DNA of 64,000 bases from Microbaculum marinum (lineage in GTDB: Bacteria; Pseudomonadota; Alphaproteobacteria; Rhizobiales; Tepidamorphaceae): the NCBI RefSeq assembly GCF_042646165.1, contig NZ_JBHRTC010000008.1, one strand, 5' to 3'. Positions 43,514 through 51,580 of the stretch are shown one piece after another. The notes under the pieces are model-generated. The model made no database searches. It had not been told where the DNA came from and saw only the letters and a list, made by a program, of their open reading frames with translations. Positions within the stretch are counted from its first letter, which is position 1, and each line of letters opens with the position of its first letter. The position numbers were made by a program, and so were the translations under genes.

Positions 43514-44604
43514 CCGATGTCCTGCCTCGCCCAGTCGTCCGTGCCGGTGCCGACCGCATCGGAGATCGACGAAAGACCGTCGCGGCGCAAGGCCTCCAGC
43601 AGATCCCGCTTGATTGTGTCCACCAGGCCGGGCCCTTTGAAGACCAGTCCCGTGTAAACCTGCACGAGGCAGGCGCCGGCCCGGATCTTCTCGTAGGCAG
43701 TGGCCCCGGAATCGATGCCGCCGACGCCGATCAGCGGCACGCCGGGACCGACGCGCTGGCGCAGGCGGGCAAGGATTATGGTCGAGCGCCGGAACAGCGG
43801 CCGGCCTGACAGTCCGCCCGCCTCGCTCGCCTGCGGATCGGCGAGCCCGCTGCGGCTCAGCGTCGTGTTGGAGACGATGAGGCCCTCGAAGCGGTGACGC
43901 CCGTAGGCACCGGCGATGGCGTCCAGATCGGCGTCCTCCAGGTCCGGCGCGATCTTCAGAAGCAGCGGCACGCGCCGGCCGGTCGCCGCGGTCTGACGGT
44001 CGCGTTCGGCTGAAACGCGCGCCAGCAGATCTTCCAGCGCAAGATCGTGGTGGAGGTCGCGCAGACCCGGCGTGTTCGGCGAGGAGATGTTCACCGCCAG
44101 GTAGTCGGCGTGCTCGGCAAATGCCGCGACGCCGGCAACGTAGTCGGCGGTGCGGTCCTCGCTGTCCTTGTTGGCGCCGATATTGATGCCAAGTATGCCG
44201 GACCGTCTCCGGTCGCGGCGCGCCAGGTTTGCCGTGACCGCGTCCTGGCCCTTTGTATTGAACCCGTATCGGTTGATCGCCGCCTCGTCGGCGGACAAGC
44301 GGAACACCCTGGGCTTCGGGTTTCCGGGCTGCGGCCGTGGCGCCACGGTCCCGATCTCGACGAAGCCGAACCCAAGTCCCAGAAGCGCGTCCGGCACATC
44401 GCCGTTCTTGTCGAACCCGGCCGCCATGCCGACCGGATTGCGAAAATCCAAGTTCCACAAACGGACCCGCAGCCGCTCGTCGTCGGGCGAAGGCCGTCGG
44501 TTGACGAGCCCGGTTCTCAGCACCGCGATCGCCAGGTCGTGGGCGCGTTCGGGATCGATCGCCCGCAGCACCGGCCCGCCGATCCTCTCGAGCAAGCCGG
44601 TCAT
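43510..44604 (-). CDS. pyrD: Quinone-dependent dihydroorotate dehydrogenase (class 2)
   Basis: This 364-residue FMN enzyme of pyrimidine synthesis is membrane-associated. It has NPVGMAAGFDKNGDVPDALLGLGFGFVEIGTV, NRYGFNTKGQD, INIGANKDSEDRTADYVAG, LAVNISSPNTPGLRDL (catalytic Ser region) and IGVGGIDSGATAYEKIRAGACLVQVYTGLVFKGPGLV at the end. Electrons go to ubiquinone. It overlaps the DUF952 gene before it and the arsC gene after it by 4 bases each, forming a tight three-gene operon. Confidence 0.96.
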   Translation of the reverse strand: MTGLLERIGGPVLRAIDPERAHDLAIAVLRTGLVNRRPSPDDERLRVRLWNLDFRNPVGMAAGFDKNGDVPDALLGLGFGFVEIGTVAPRPQPGNPKPRVFRLSADEAAINRYGFNTKGQDAVTANLARRDRRRSGILGINIGANKDSEDRTADYVAGVAAFAEHADYLAVNISSPNTPGLRDLHHDLALEDLLARVSAERDRQTAATGRRVPLLLKIAPDLEDADLDAIAGAYGRHRFEGLIVSNTTLSRSGLADPQASEAGGLSGRPLFRRSTIILARLRQRVGPGVPLIGVGGIDSGATAYEKIRAGACLVQVYTGLVFKGPGLVDTIKRDLLEALRRDGLSSISDAVGTGTDDWARQDIG

Positions 44605-44915
44605 TGGTCGGCCCCGATCTCCGTGACGCCGGTGACCGAGGCCAGGGGCAGGGGGCCGTAGAGGTGGGGAAACAGGGCGCCGCCGCGCGACGGTTCCCAT
44701 TTCAGCGCCGTACCGAGGGCTTCAGCATCGACGGCGACAAGCAGCAGGTCGGTGCGGCCGGCGTAATGCTTTTCCAGCGTTCCCGCCACCTGGTCGGCGG
44801 CCGACAGGTGGATGAACCCGTCGCGGGCGTCGTCGGCGTTGCCGAGGTATTCGCCGGCGACAGAAGCCGCCGCCCACTCCTCGCGCCCGCATATCTTGAA
44901 GACGGTGTTTTCCAT
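44601..44915 (-). CDS. DUF952 domain-containing protein
   Basis: This 104-residue protein has the DUF952 pattern: VFKICGREEW near the start, DGFIHLSAADQVAGTLEKHYAGRTDLLLVAVD in the middle and FPHLYGPLPLASV at the end. The fold resembles ADP-ribosyltransferase-like or RNA 2'-phosphotransferase relatives, but the function is unknown. It is the first gene of the DUF952-pyrD-arsC operon and is divergent from the S24 regulator gene. Confidence 0.87.
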   Translation of the reverse strand: MENTVFKICGREEWAAASVAGEYLGNADDARDGFIHLSAADQVAGTLEKHYAGRTDLLLVAVDAEALGTALKWEPSRGGALFPHLYGPLPLASVTGVTEIGADQ

Positions 44916-45014
44916 TGCGGCGGGACCGTATCGTCGGGGGCATTTCGCGGCAAGCGATTCGACCTGCGCGGCCTGCAGCGAGACGCCGCTGGACATCCGG
45001 CGGCAGAGGGGATA

Positions 45015-45033
45015 ATTCCTATATTATCGGAAT
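45015..45033. promoter_or_regulatory. Dyad upstream of the S24-family regulator gene
   Basis: ATTCC (45015-45019) and GGAAT (45029-45033) flank TATATTATC, in which TATATT (45020-45025) could be a -10 box. It lies 53 bases before the regulator ATG. Binding of the regulator here would give autoregulation; this is inferred from position only. Confidence 0.45.
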
Positions 45034-45085
45034 AAATTCCAACACCACCCTCCGGCAGCCGCTGCCGGGTGAATGGAGCTGCCCG

Positions 45086-45727
45086 ATGTTGTCCCACCGC
45101 CAGATCTGGTCCGCGATCGACGCGCTGGCCGCGCGCTATTCGCTGTCCGCCTCCGGGCTGGCCAGACGGGCCGGGCTCGACCCGACCACCTTCAACAAGT
45201 CGAAGCGCGTCGGCAGCGACGGGCGGCTGCGCTGGCCGAATACCGAATCGATTTCCAAGGTCTTGCAGGCGACCGGGTCGACGATAGACGAATTCGTCTC
45301 GCTGGTGCGCGATCCCGGCACGGAAGACACCCAGTACCGCACGCGCCCGGTGCCGCTGATCGGCTTCGCGCAGGCCGGCGCGGGCGGGTTCTTCGACGAT
45401 GGCGGTTTTCCCGTCGGGGGCGACTGGGACGAAGTGGCGTTTCCCGACGTCTCCGACGACCACGCCTATGCGCTGGAGGTCTCCGGCGACAGCATGCTGC
45501 CGCTCTACCGCGACGGCGACGTGGTGATCGTCTCGCCGGGCTCCTCGGTCCGGCGCGGCGACCGGGTCGTCGTGCGCACCCGCGACGGCGAGGTGATGGC
45601 CAAGGTGCTGGCGCGCCGGACGGCCCGGATCATCGAACTGCACTCGATCAATCCCGAGCACGAGCACCGCACGCTCGACCTGCGGGAGATCGACTGGATC
45701 GCCCGCATCATCTGGGCGAGCCAGTAG
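45086..45727 (+). CDS. S24 family regulator with N-terminal helix-turn-helix (LexA/CI-like)
   Basis: This 213-residue protein has residues 1-75 as a lambda-repressor-like domain (IDALAARYSLSASGLARRAGLDPTTFNKSKR) and residues about 95-205 as an S24 peptidase fold (ALEVSGDSMLPLYRDGDVVIVSPG with catalytic Ser in GDSM, and VMAKVLARR with the catalytic Lys). Such proteins cleave themselves on DNA damage or act as non-cleaving repressors. The Ala-Gly cleavage site may be in GFAQAGAGGFF. Outside a prophage it is a host stress regulator. The start at 45086 fits the fold. Confidence 0.9.
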   Translation: MLSHRQIWSAIDALAARYSLSASGLARRAGLDPTTFNKSKRVGSDGRLRWPNTESISKVLQATGSTIDEFVSLVRDPGTEDTQYRTRPVPLIGFAQAGAGGFFDDGGFPVGGDWDEVAFPDVSDDHAYALEVSGDSMLPLYRDGDVVIVSPGSSVRRGDRVVVRTRDGEVMAKVLARRTARIIELHSINPEHEHRTLDLREIDWIARIIWASQ

Positions 45728-45835
45728 CGCGCCACCCGACCCGCCCGTGCGGCCCGCGACAACGCGGCGGTTGCGCCGTCCCTGCTGCTGGGCGACGATG
45801 GCCGCTGCATCCGAATTCGTCCGGGCAAGGGCTGA

Positions 45836-46759
45836 ATGATCCGAGTCATACTGACGGCCGTCGCCACGTTCCTGGTCGCGGCATTCGTCTACGGCATCGT
45901 TCTCAACGGGTTCGGGCTGTTCTCCGACTGGCGCCCGCCGGACGTTGCCGAAACCGTCGTTCCGCCGGCGCCGGGGTCAGACGATCCGGGCGTCGCCGGG
46001 CGCGGTGCGATGCGCGCCGGGCCCCGCCCCGCGCAGACCGACGCGTCCGGCCTGGCCGGTTCCAACGGGGAGGCGACCAGCCAGACCGCCGTCCGAATCC
46101 CGCGTGACGTCACGCCGCCCAATGTCCTCGCCCGCCCGACCAGCCGCTACGTTGATCCGGAGACGGTCGAGCAGGCCGAGGAGGAGGAAGACAACGAGCC
46201 CGACGTCCGGCGCTACCACCGGGTCATCGTCCGCGACGCGGCGACGCTCGAAGCCGGCGACAGGACGATCCGCCTTGCCGGCATCTCCCCGGTGCCCGGC
46301 GAGAAGACCTGCACCGACGAGACCGGCCAGACCTGGCCGTGCGGCCGTGTCGCCGCCGCCGCCCTGCGGATGCTGATCCGCCACCGCGCAGTCGACTGCA
46401 CCGTCGTGTCGGAAGCCGGGGATGCGATCGTGGGAACCTGCTCGGCGGGCCTGCAGGACATCAACGGCTGGCTGGTCGAGCAGGGCTGGGCCGAAGCCGA
46501 TCCCGACGCCGGATACGCCGAGGAGGCGGATGCGGCGCGCACCCAGAAGCGCGGCGTCTACCTGGCCAGGTGGGAGGTCAAGGGCACCGGCGGTTCCGGC
46601 CTGGAACTGCCGACATCCTTCACCGCGCCCGACCTGCCGCCGCAGCCCTTCCAGGCGCCGGCATTCCCCAGCCCCGAACCCGATCCGCCGGTCGTCACCG
46701 AGCCGTTACCCCAGCCCGAGCCGTCAGCCCAGACGCCCGTCGAGGGCGTCGCCGATTAG
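45836..46759 (+). CDS. Membrane-anchored SNase-like (thermonuclease family) protein
   Basis: This 307-residue protein has a membrane helix in residues 3-28, then a long Pro/Ala linker (30-125) that includes a run of Glu (QAEEEEDNEP). A staphylococcal-nuclease-like OB-fold follows in residues 128-250 (IRLAGISPVPGEKTC, WPCGRVAAAALRMLIRHRAVDC, WAEADPDAGYAEEADAAR), then a Pro-rich tail. Extra Cys in the fold and the VPG in place of the usual aPE loop suggest it may bind rather than cleave nucleic acid. Its last 36 bases overlap, tail to tail, the lysyl-tRNA synthetase gene. Confidence 0.82.
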   Translation: MIRVILTAVATFLVAAFVYGIVLNGFGLFSDWRPPDVAETVVPPAPGSDDPGVAGRGAMRAGPRPAQTDASGLAGSNGEATSQTAVRIPRDVTPPNVLARPTSRYVDPETVEQAEEEEDNEPDVRRYHRVIVRDAATLEAGDRTIRLAGISPVPGEKTCTDETGQTWPCGRVAAAALRMLIRHRAVDCTVVSEAGDAIVGTCSAGLQDINGWLVEQGWAEADPDAGYAEEADAARTQKRGVYLARWEVKGTGGSGLELPTSFTAPDLPPQPFQAPAFPSPEPDPPVVTEPLPQPEPSAQTPVEGVAD

Positions 46760-48358
46760 CGCACGGGTCTCGTCGATGCCGTACAGCGCGACGAACGAGC
46801 CGAAGCGCGGTCCCTGGCTCTGGCCGATCAGAACCTCGTACAGGCCCCGGAACCAGTCGCGCAGGTTGTCGAACGGGTGCGTCTTGCCGATCTCGTAGAC
46901 GACATTCTGGATCGTCTCGGCATCCGCGTCCTTCGGCAGCTGGCCGAGCTTCTCCGACAGGTCGGCGAGCGCGGCGCGCTCGACATCCGTCGGTGCCCGG
47001 TAGCGCTTGTTCGGCGCCACGAAATCGTGGAAGTACTGGACCGCGTAGCCGACCAGCTTGTCGAGTTCGGGGTTCGCCTCGCGGCTCGCCTCGGGCGCAT
47101 AGCGGCGGATGAAGCCCCACAGGACGTCCCGGTCCTCGGAATTGGAGGCCGACACCAGGTTCAGCAGCATCGAGAACGATATCGGCACGCCGGGCTGCGG
47201 CGGGTTTCCGGTGTGGATGTGCCAGACCGGATTCTGCAGCCGTTCCTCCGGCGCGCTCGACGGCTCCGACTGCTGCTGGCGGTACTTCTCCAGAAACGTC
47301 TGATAGTCGTCGACATTGCGCGGAATGACGTCGAAATAGAGCCGCTTGGCCTTGCGCGGCGACTGGTACATGAACAGCGACAGGCTTTCCGGCCCGGCGT
47401 AGCGGAGCCATTCGTCGATTGTCAGGCCGTTGCCGCGCGACTTGGAGATCTTCTCCCCGTTCTCGTCGAGAAACAGCTCGTAGTTGAAGCCGTCGGGCGG
47501 CAGTCCGCCGAGCACCCGGCAGATCTGGCTCGACAGCTTGACCGAGTCGATCAGGTCCTTGCCCGACATCTCGTAGTCGATGCCGAGCGCATACCAGCGC
47601 ATTGCCCAGTCCGCCTTCCACTGCAGCTTGCAGTTTCCGCCGGTGACCTTGACGCGCTCGAGCCTGCCGGTGTCCGGATCCTTGTAGACGACCGCGCCGG
47701 AGGGCAGGTCGCGCTCGATGATCGGCACCTGCAGGACCCGGCCGGTCCGCGGACAGGTCGGCAGGAACGGGCTGTAGGTCGCCTGGCGCTCCTCGCGCAG
47801 CGACGGCAGCATCACCGCCATCACCTCGTCGTAGCGTTCCAGCACCTTCAGGAGCGCCTCGTCGAAGCGGCCCGACGTGTAGCAGGCCGTCGCGCTCATG
47901 AATTCGTACTTGAAGCCGAACGCGTCGAGGAACGAGCGCAGCATGGCGTTGTTGTGCTCGCCGAACGACCGGTACTTGCCGAACGGATCGGGCACCTGGG
48001 TCAGCGGCTTGTCGAGGTTGGCCCTCAGCAGGTCCTGGTTCGGCACGTTGTCGGGCACCTTGCGCAGGCCGTCCATGTCGTCGGAAAAGCAGATCAGCCG
48101 GGTTGGAATCCTGTCCTCGGTGAGCACGCGGAAGGCGTGTCGCACCATGGTGGTGCGTGCCACCTCGCCGAAGGTGCCGATATGGGGCAGGCCGGAGGGT
48201 CCGTAGCCCGTCTCGAAGATCACTGTCTTGTCCTTGCCGATCTTCTCCAGGCGATCGACGAGCTTGCGGGCTTCCTCGAAGGGCCAGGCCCGGCTGTCGC
48301 GGGCAAGTGCGGCAAGGTCCGCGCCGTAGTCGGCTGCGGTTTCGGCGATATCGGTCAT
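46724..48358 (-). CDS. lysS: Lysine--tRNA ligase, class I
   Basis: This 544-residue class I LysRS is the archaeal-type form also found in Alphaproteobacteria, unlike the class II form of E. coli. It has the Rossmann HIGH-type motif GLPHIGTFGE near residue 57 and the KMSKS-type ENGEKISKSRGNGL near 290, with WSADPFGKYRSFG-like anticodon-side segments such as DPFGKYRSFGEHNN. It charges tRNA-Lys. No second LysRS is seen here. Start 48358 is the first ATG in frame with a normal N-terminus. Confidence 0.95.
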   Translation of the reverse strand: MTDIAETAADYGADLAALARDSRAWPFEEARKLVDRLEKIGKDKTVIFETGYGPSGLPHIGTFGEVARTTMVRHAFRVLTEDRIPTRLICFSDDMDGLRKVPDNVPNQDLLRANLDKPLTQVPDPFGKYRSFGEHNNAMLRSFLDAFGFKYEFMSATACYTSGRFDEALLKVLERYDEVMAVMLPSLREERQATYSPFLPTCPRTGRVLQVPIIERDLPSGAVVYKDPDTGRLERVKVTGGNCKLQWKADWAMRWYALGIDYEMSGKDLIDSVKLSSQICRVLGGLPPDGFNYELFLDENGEKISKSRGNGLTIDEWLRYAGPESLSLFMYQSPRKAKRLYFDVIPRNVDDYQTFLEKYRQQQSEPSSAPEERLQNPVWHIHTGNPPQPGVPISFSMLLNLVSASNSEDRDVLWGFIRRYAPEASREANPELDKLVGYAVQYFHDFVAPNKRYRAPTDVERAALADLSEKLGQLPKDADAETIQNVVYEIGKTHPFDNLRDWFRGLYEVLIGQSQGPRFGSFVALYGIDETRALIGDALDGRLG

Positions 48359-48575
48359 TTCCAGGGTTCCTGTTCCGGTCGGTCCGGCAGGCGCGGAAAC
48401 TATGGAGGCGCGGCGGCTCCGTCAATCCGCTTGCCCGCCTTGCGAGCGGGGAGCGGGACGTCTACGTTCCCGCCGTACCCCACGTCGCCGGAGACAGGGG
48501 TCGGCAGGTCTTCCAATGCCCGATACCCGGCCTCCGGCAGTCCGGATCCACTTCGCAATCAACGGGAAGCAAGCG

Positions 48576-48989
48576 ATGACCAAGACGGTGAGCCCGCAGG
48601 AAGCGCTCATCTACACGATGGTGACCATGTCGGCGGCCGATCGGACGATGACCGACAACGAGCTGCGGCGCATCGGCGGCATCGTGCAGAACCTCCCCGC
48701 CTTCCGGGACTTCGACAAGGAGAAGCTGGTCGCCGTCGCCGAGGATTGCGGTACTCTCCTCAACGAGGACGGCAGCCTGCGGACGGTCCTCGACCTGATC
48801 GCCGGCTCGCTTCCGCAGCGGTTCTACGACACCGCCTACGCGCTCGCCGTCGACGTCGCCGCTGCCGATCTGGACGTCGAACAGGAGGAACTGCGCATGT
48901 TGCAGCTCCTGCGCGACCGGCTCGACCTCGACCCGCTGGTGTGCGCAGCGATCGAGCGCGCCGCCCGCGCCCGGTTCCGGACGACCTAA
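48576..48989 (+). CDS. TerB-like (tellurite resistance/DjlA) domain protein
   Basis: This 137-residue all-helical protein has the TerB/DjlA acidic metal-binding pattern: ALIYTMVTMSAADRTMTDNELRRIGGIVQ in the first half and YALAVDVAAADLDVEQEELRMLQLLRDRL in the second. The two D-x3-D-x2-E-like sites lie where TerB binds metal. The role in stand-alone members is unknown. It ends in a 4-base tail-to-tail overlap with the hydrolase gene. The 217 bases upstream hold no clear gene. Confidence 0.87.
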   Translation: MTKTVSPQEALIYTMVTMSAADRTMTDNELRRIGGIVQNLPAFRDFDKEKLVAVAEDCGTLLNEDGSLRTVLDLIAGSLPQRFYDTAYALAVDVAAADLDVEQEELRMLQLLRDRLDLDPLVCAAIERAARARFRTT

Positions 48990-49681
48990 GGCCCCGCCCC
49001 GCCGTCTCGTCCGTCCGCCTGCGCCGCCGCGAAGTCGGCGACCGCCCGGGCGGCGATGGCGAGATTGCCCTTCCATGTCGCCGGCGACCGCCCGCGCGGC
49101 TTGAAGTCGTGGTCGCCGTCTTCGAGATAGAGCAGCGAGACGCTGTCCGGCAGGCCGTAGTCGGCAATCTCGGCAGCGCTGCCGAATGGATCGCGGTCGC
49201 CCTGGCAGACGAGCACCGGCGCGTCGGCCAGTTGCAGCGGCTCGAGGCGGAGCTGTCCGGGATTGCCGGTGGCGTGGAACGGATAGCCCAGGCAGACGAC
49301 GCCGGACACGGCAGCCGCGACGTCCGGGTCGGCCGCCGCCATCGCCGCGACGCGGCCGCCCATCGACTTGCCGCCGATCAGCAGCGGTCCGCCGCCCGTC
49401 TCGTTGCAAGCGATCTCCAGCGCCGCCTCGTATTCGCCAATCAGCCGCTCGGCCTTCGGTGGAGGCCGCTTGGCGCCCCCCTCGCGGCGCTCCGCCATGT
49501 AGGCGAATTCGAACCGGGCGACGCTGACGCCCAGCGCCGCCAGCCCCTCGGCGATCCGTTCCATGAACGGGCTCGTCATGCCGGCCCCGGCGCCGTGGGC
49601 CAGCAGCAGGGTGGCCTGCGGATCGCCGGCACGGGTCCAGAGCAGACTGTCGGCGGTCACGGTCATGTGTGGCTCTGTCAT
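48986..49681 (-). CDS. Alpha/beta hydrolase, KANL3/Tex30-like family
   Basis: This 231-residue hydrolase has LLLAHGAGAGMTSPFMERIAEGLAALG, RFEFAYM, nucleophile elbow GGKSMGGRVA, and the acid and His in CQGDRDPFG and LEDGDHDFKPRG. This group resembles dienelactone-hydrolase-like proteins with a His-Gly oxyanion loop. The substrate is unknown. The ATG at 49681 is uncertain (49666 also possible). It lies divergent from the sterol desaturase-like gene, 83 bases apart. Confidence 0.87.
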   Translation of the reverse strand: MTEPHMTVTADSLLWTRAGDPQATLLLAHGAGAGMTSPFMERIAEGLAALGVSVARFEFAYMAERREGGAKRPPPKAERLIGEYEAALEIACNETGGGPLLIGGKSMGGRVAAMAAADPDVAAAVSGVVCLGYPFHATGNPGQLRLEPLQLADAPVLVCQGDRDPFGSAAEIADYGLPDSVSLLYLEDGDHDFKPRGRSPATWKGNLAIAARAVADFAAAQADGRDGGAGP

Positions 49682-49764
49682 CGGATGTGGGTTGCGGGCA
49701 AGAGTCGCGGCCACGATATTTTGCCGCGCGACCTCAGACAATTGGCAAAGCGGGATCAGTCCGG

Positions 49765-50640
49765 ATGGATGCGATCGACACGATCGGCGAAGGGGGACTG
49801 CGATTTGCCGCCTTCGCGGCCGTGTTCCTGCTGATGGCCGTGTTCGAATGGGCGGCGCCGCGCCGGACGCTGACCCACCGGCGGTCGCGGCGATGGTTCA
49901 CCAACCTGGCGATCGTCGCCATCGACGTGGCGGCAGTCCGCCTCCTGTTCCCGCTCGCCGCCGTCGGCGTCGCGTTCTGGGCCCAGTCGCGCGGGGTCGG
50001 GCTGTTCCACATTACCGGCACCCCGGGCTGGCTGGCGGGACTGATCGCCTTTCTCGCCCTCGATCTGGCTATCTGGGCGCAGCATCTGGCCGTTCACAAG
50101 ATACCGCTGTTCTGGCGCTTCCACCGGGTCCACCATGCCGACGTCGATATCGACCTGACGACCGCCCTGAGGTTCCACCCCGTCGAGATCGCGGCGTCGA
50201 TGCTGTGGAAGATGGCCGTCGTCGCGGCGCTTGGCGCCCCGCCCCTGTCGGTCTTCCTGTTCGAGGTGGTGCTGAACGGCATGGCGATGTTCAATCACGC
50301 CAATGCGAGGCTGCCCGACAGCGTCGACCGGGTGGTGCGCCTCGTCCTGGTCACCCCCGACATGCACCGGGTCCATCACTCCACGGACGTCGCCGAGACG
50401 GATTCCAACTACGGCTTCAACCTGTCGATCTGGGACCGGATGTTCCGCACCTACGTGCCGCAGCCGGCACTCGGCCACGAGGCCATGGTGATCGGGCTGG
50501 ACGACTACCAGTCGGAGGATCCCACCCGCCTCGGCTGGTCCTTGTTGCTGCCGCTCAGCCGCCAGAACCGGGAGCGCGGAGAACGCCGTCGGCGCGAAAC
50601 GGCCGCCGGTGCGCTGAAGCCGCCGCTCAATAGAAACTGA
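49765..50640 (+). CDS. Sterol desaturase/fatty acid hydroxylase family protein
   Basis: This 291-residue membrane protein has four to five helices and the His clusters of the family: HLAVHK, HRVHH (first pair, in FHRVHHAD), FNHANA and HRVHHS. These bind a di-iron centre that hydroxylates or desaturates a lipid. It begins MDAIDTIGEGGLRFAAFAAV. The substrate in Alphaproteobacteria is often unknown (carotenoid, ornithine lipid or hopanoid). The end overlaps the convergent binding-protein gene by 14 bases. Confidence 0.9.
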   Translation: MDAIDTIGEGGLRFAAFAAVFLLMAVFEWAAPRRTLTHRRSRRWFTNLAIVAIDVAAVRLLFPLAAVGVAFWAQSRGVGLFHITGTPGWLAGLIAFLALDLAIWAQHLAVHKIPLFWRFHRVHHADVDIDLTTALRFHPVEIAASMLWKMAVVAALGAPPLSVFLFEVVLNGMAMFNHANARLPDSVDRVVRLVLVTPDMHRVHHSTDVAETDSNYGFNLSIWDRMFRTYVPQPALGHEAMVIGLDDYQSEDPTRLGWSLLLPLSRQNRERGERRRRETAAGALKPPLNRN

Positions 50641-51484
50641 CCGGGAAGTAGCGCAGGAAGATCTCCCGGTAGGTGCCGTCCTGCTGGATCCGGGCAAGCG
50701 CAAAATCGAACGCCTCGCGCAGCTTGTCGTTGCCCGGCGCCACGGCGATCGCCAGCCCCTCGCCGAAATAGCGCGCCTCGGTGAAGGGTCCGCCGGCAAA
50801 CCGGCAGCAATTTTCCGACGTCACGCCGTTGAGCCATATGCTCGAATTGAGGCCGTCCGCGAACAGGGCATCGATGTCGCCGTCCTTCAGCGCGGCGCGC
50901 GCCTCGTTCTCGGTGTCGAAGGTGAACAGGATGGAGCCGGGGAAGTAGGCCCTGAGATAGGCCTCGTGCGCGGTGCCCTTCTGGACGCCGACCCGCTTGC
51001 CGGCGAGTCCTTCGGGCAGGATCTCCATTTCCGCCGCGTCCCGGCGCACCACGAAATGGGCCGGTCGGGTGAGGAAGCGATTGGAGAAGTCGAACCGGGC
51101 GCGGCTGTCGGCCGAGATCGCGAACGAGCCGATCACCGCGTCGCCGAGGCCGGCGTCGATGCCGCCGGCGAGGTAGTTCCAGCGCAGCGCCTGGACCGTG
51201 CACGGAATCTCCAGCTCCAGGCAGATTGCCCGGGCGAGCTCCACGCTGAAGCCTGTCGGCAGGCCATCGGCGCCGATGAACGCGAAGGGCGGATTCTCCG
51301 CCTCGGCGAGAATCCGGATCGCCCGCATCTCCGAAAGGTCGGGCTTCTCCATGCGGTGCGCGGGATCCCAGAAGCTCGGCACGCTGACCTCGGCGGGCAG
51401 GTCCACCGCCGCCGCCGGCAACGGGACCAGCGTGGCGACGCCCGCAAGCATGCAACCTAAGGCGGCTATAATTCTGTTGCGCAT
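50627..51484 (-). CDS. Periplasmic solute-binding protein, family 3
   Basis: This 285-residue binding protein has a signal peptide in residues 1-26 (MRNRIIAALGCMLAGVATL, cut near PAAAV) and SBP family 3 pattern: ENPPFAFIGADGLPTGFSVELARAICLEL, RFDFSNRFLTRPAHFVV, GKRVGVQKGTAHEAYL, and DGTYREIFLRYFP at the end. Family members bind amino acids or other small polar compounds for an ABC importer or a signal system. No permease or ATPase is near, so it is an orphan component. Start at 51484 gives a normal signal peptide. Confidence 0.88.
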   Translation of the reverse strand: MRNRIIAALGCMLAGVATLVPLPAAAVDLPAEVSVPSFWDPAHRMEKPDLSEMRAIRILAEAENPPFAFIGADGLPTGFSVELARAICLELEIPCTVQALRWNYLAGGIDAGLGDAVIGSFAISADSRARFDFSNRFLTRPAHFVVRRDAAEMEILPEGLAGKRVGVQKGTAHEAYLRAYFPGSILFTFDTENEARAALKDGDIDALFADGLNSSIWLNGVTSENCCRFAGGPFTEARYFGEGLAIAVAPGNDKLREAFDFALARIQQDGTYREIFLRYFPVSFY

Positions 51485-51580
51485 GACCGTACAGACAACC
51501 ACTGCGTGAAATTTTGCTCGCAGCCTCGCTCGGCTCCTGCTTATAATGAGGCTGGATCACGTTGTCAGTAGGGGGCTGGC

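Noticed and set aside
48359..48575. A gene between lysyl-tRNA synthetase and the TerB-like gene
   Set aside because: Open frames there are short, Arg/Pro-rich and lack a ribosome site; only a partial palindrome (CCCGCCTTGCGAGCGGG) is visible.
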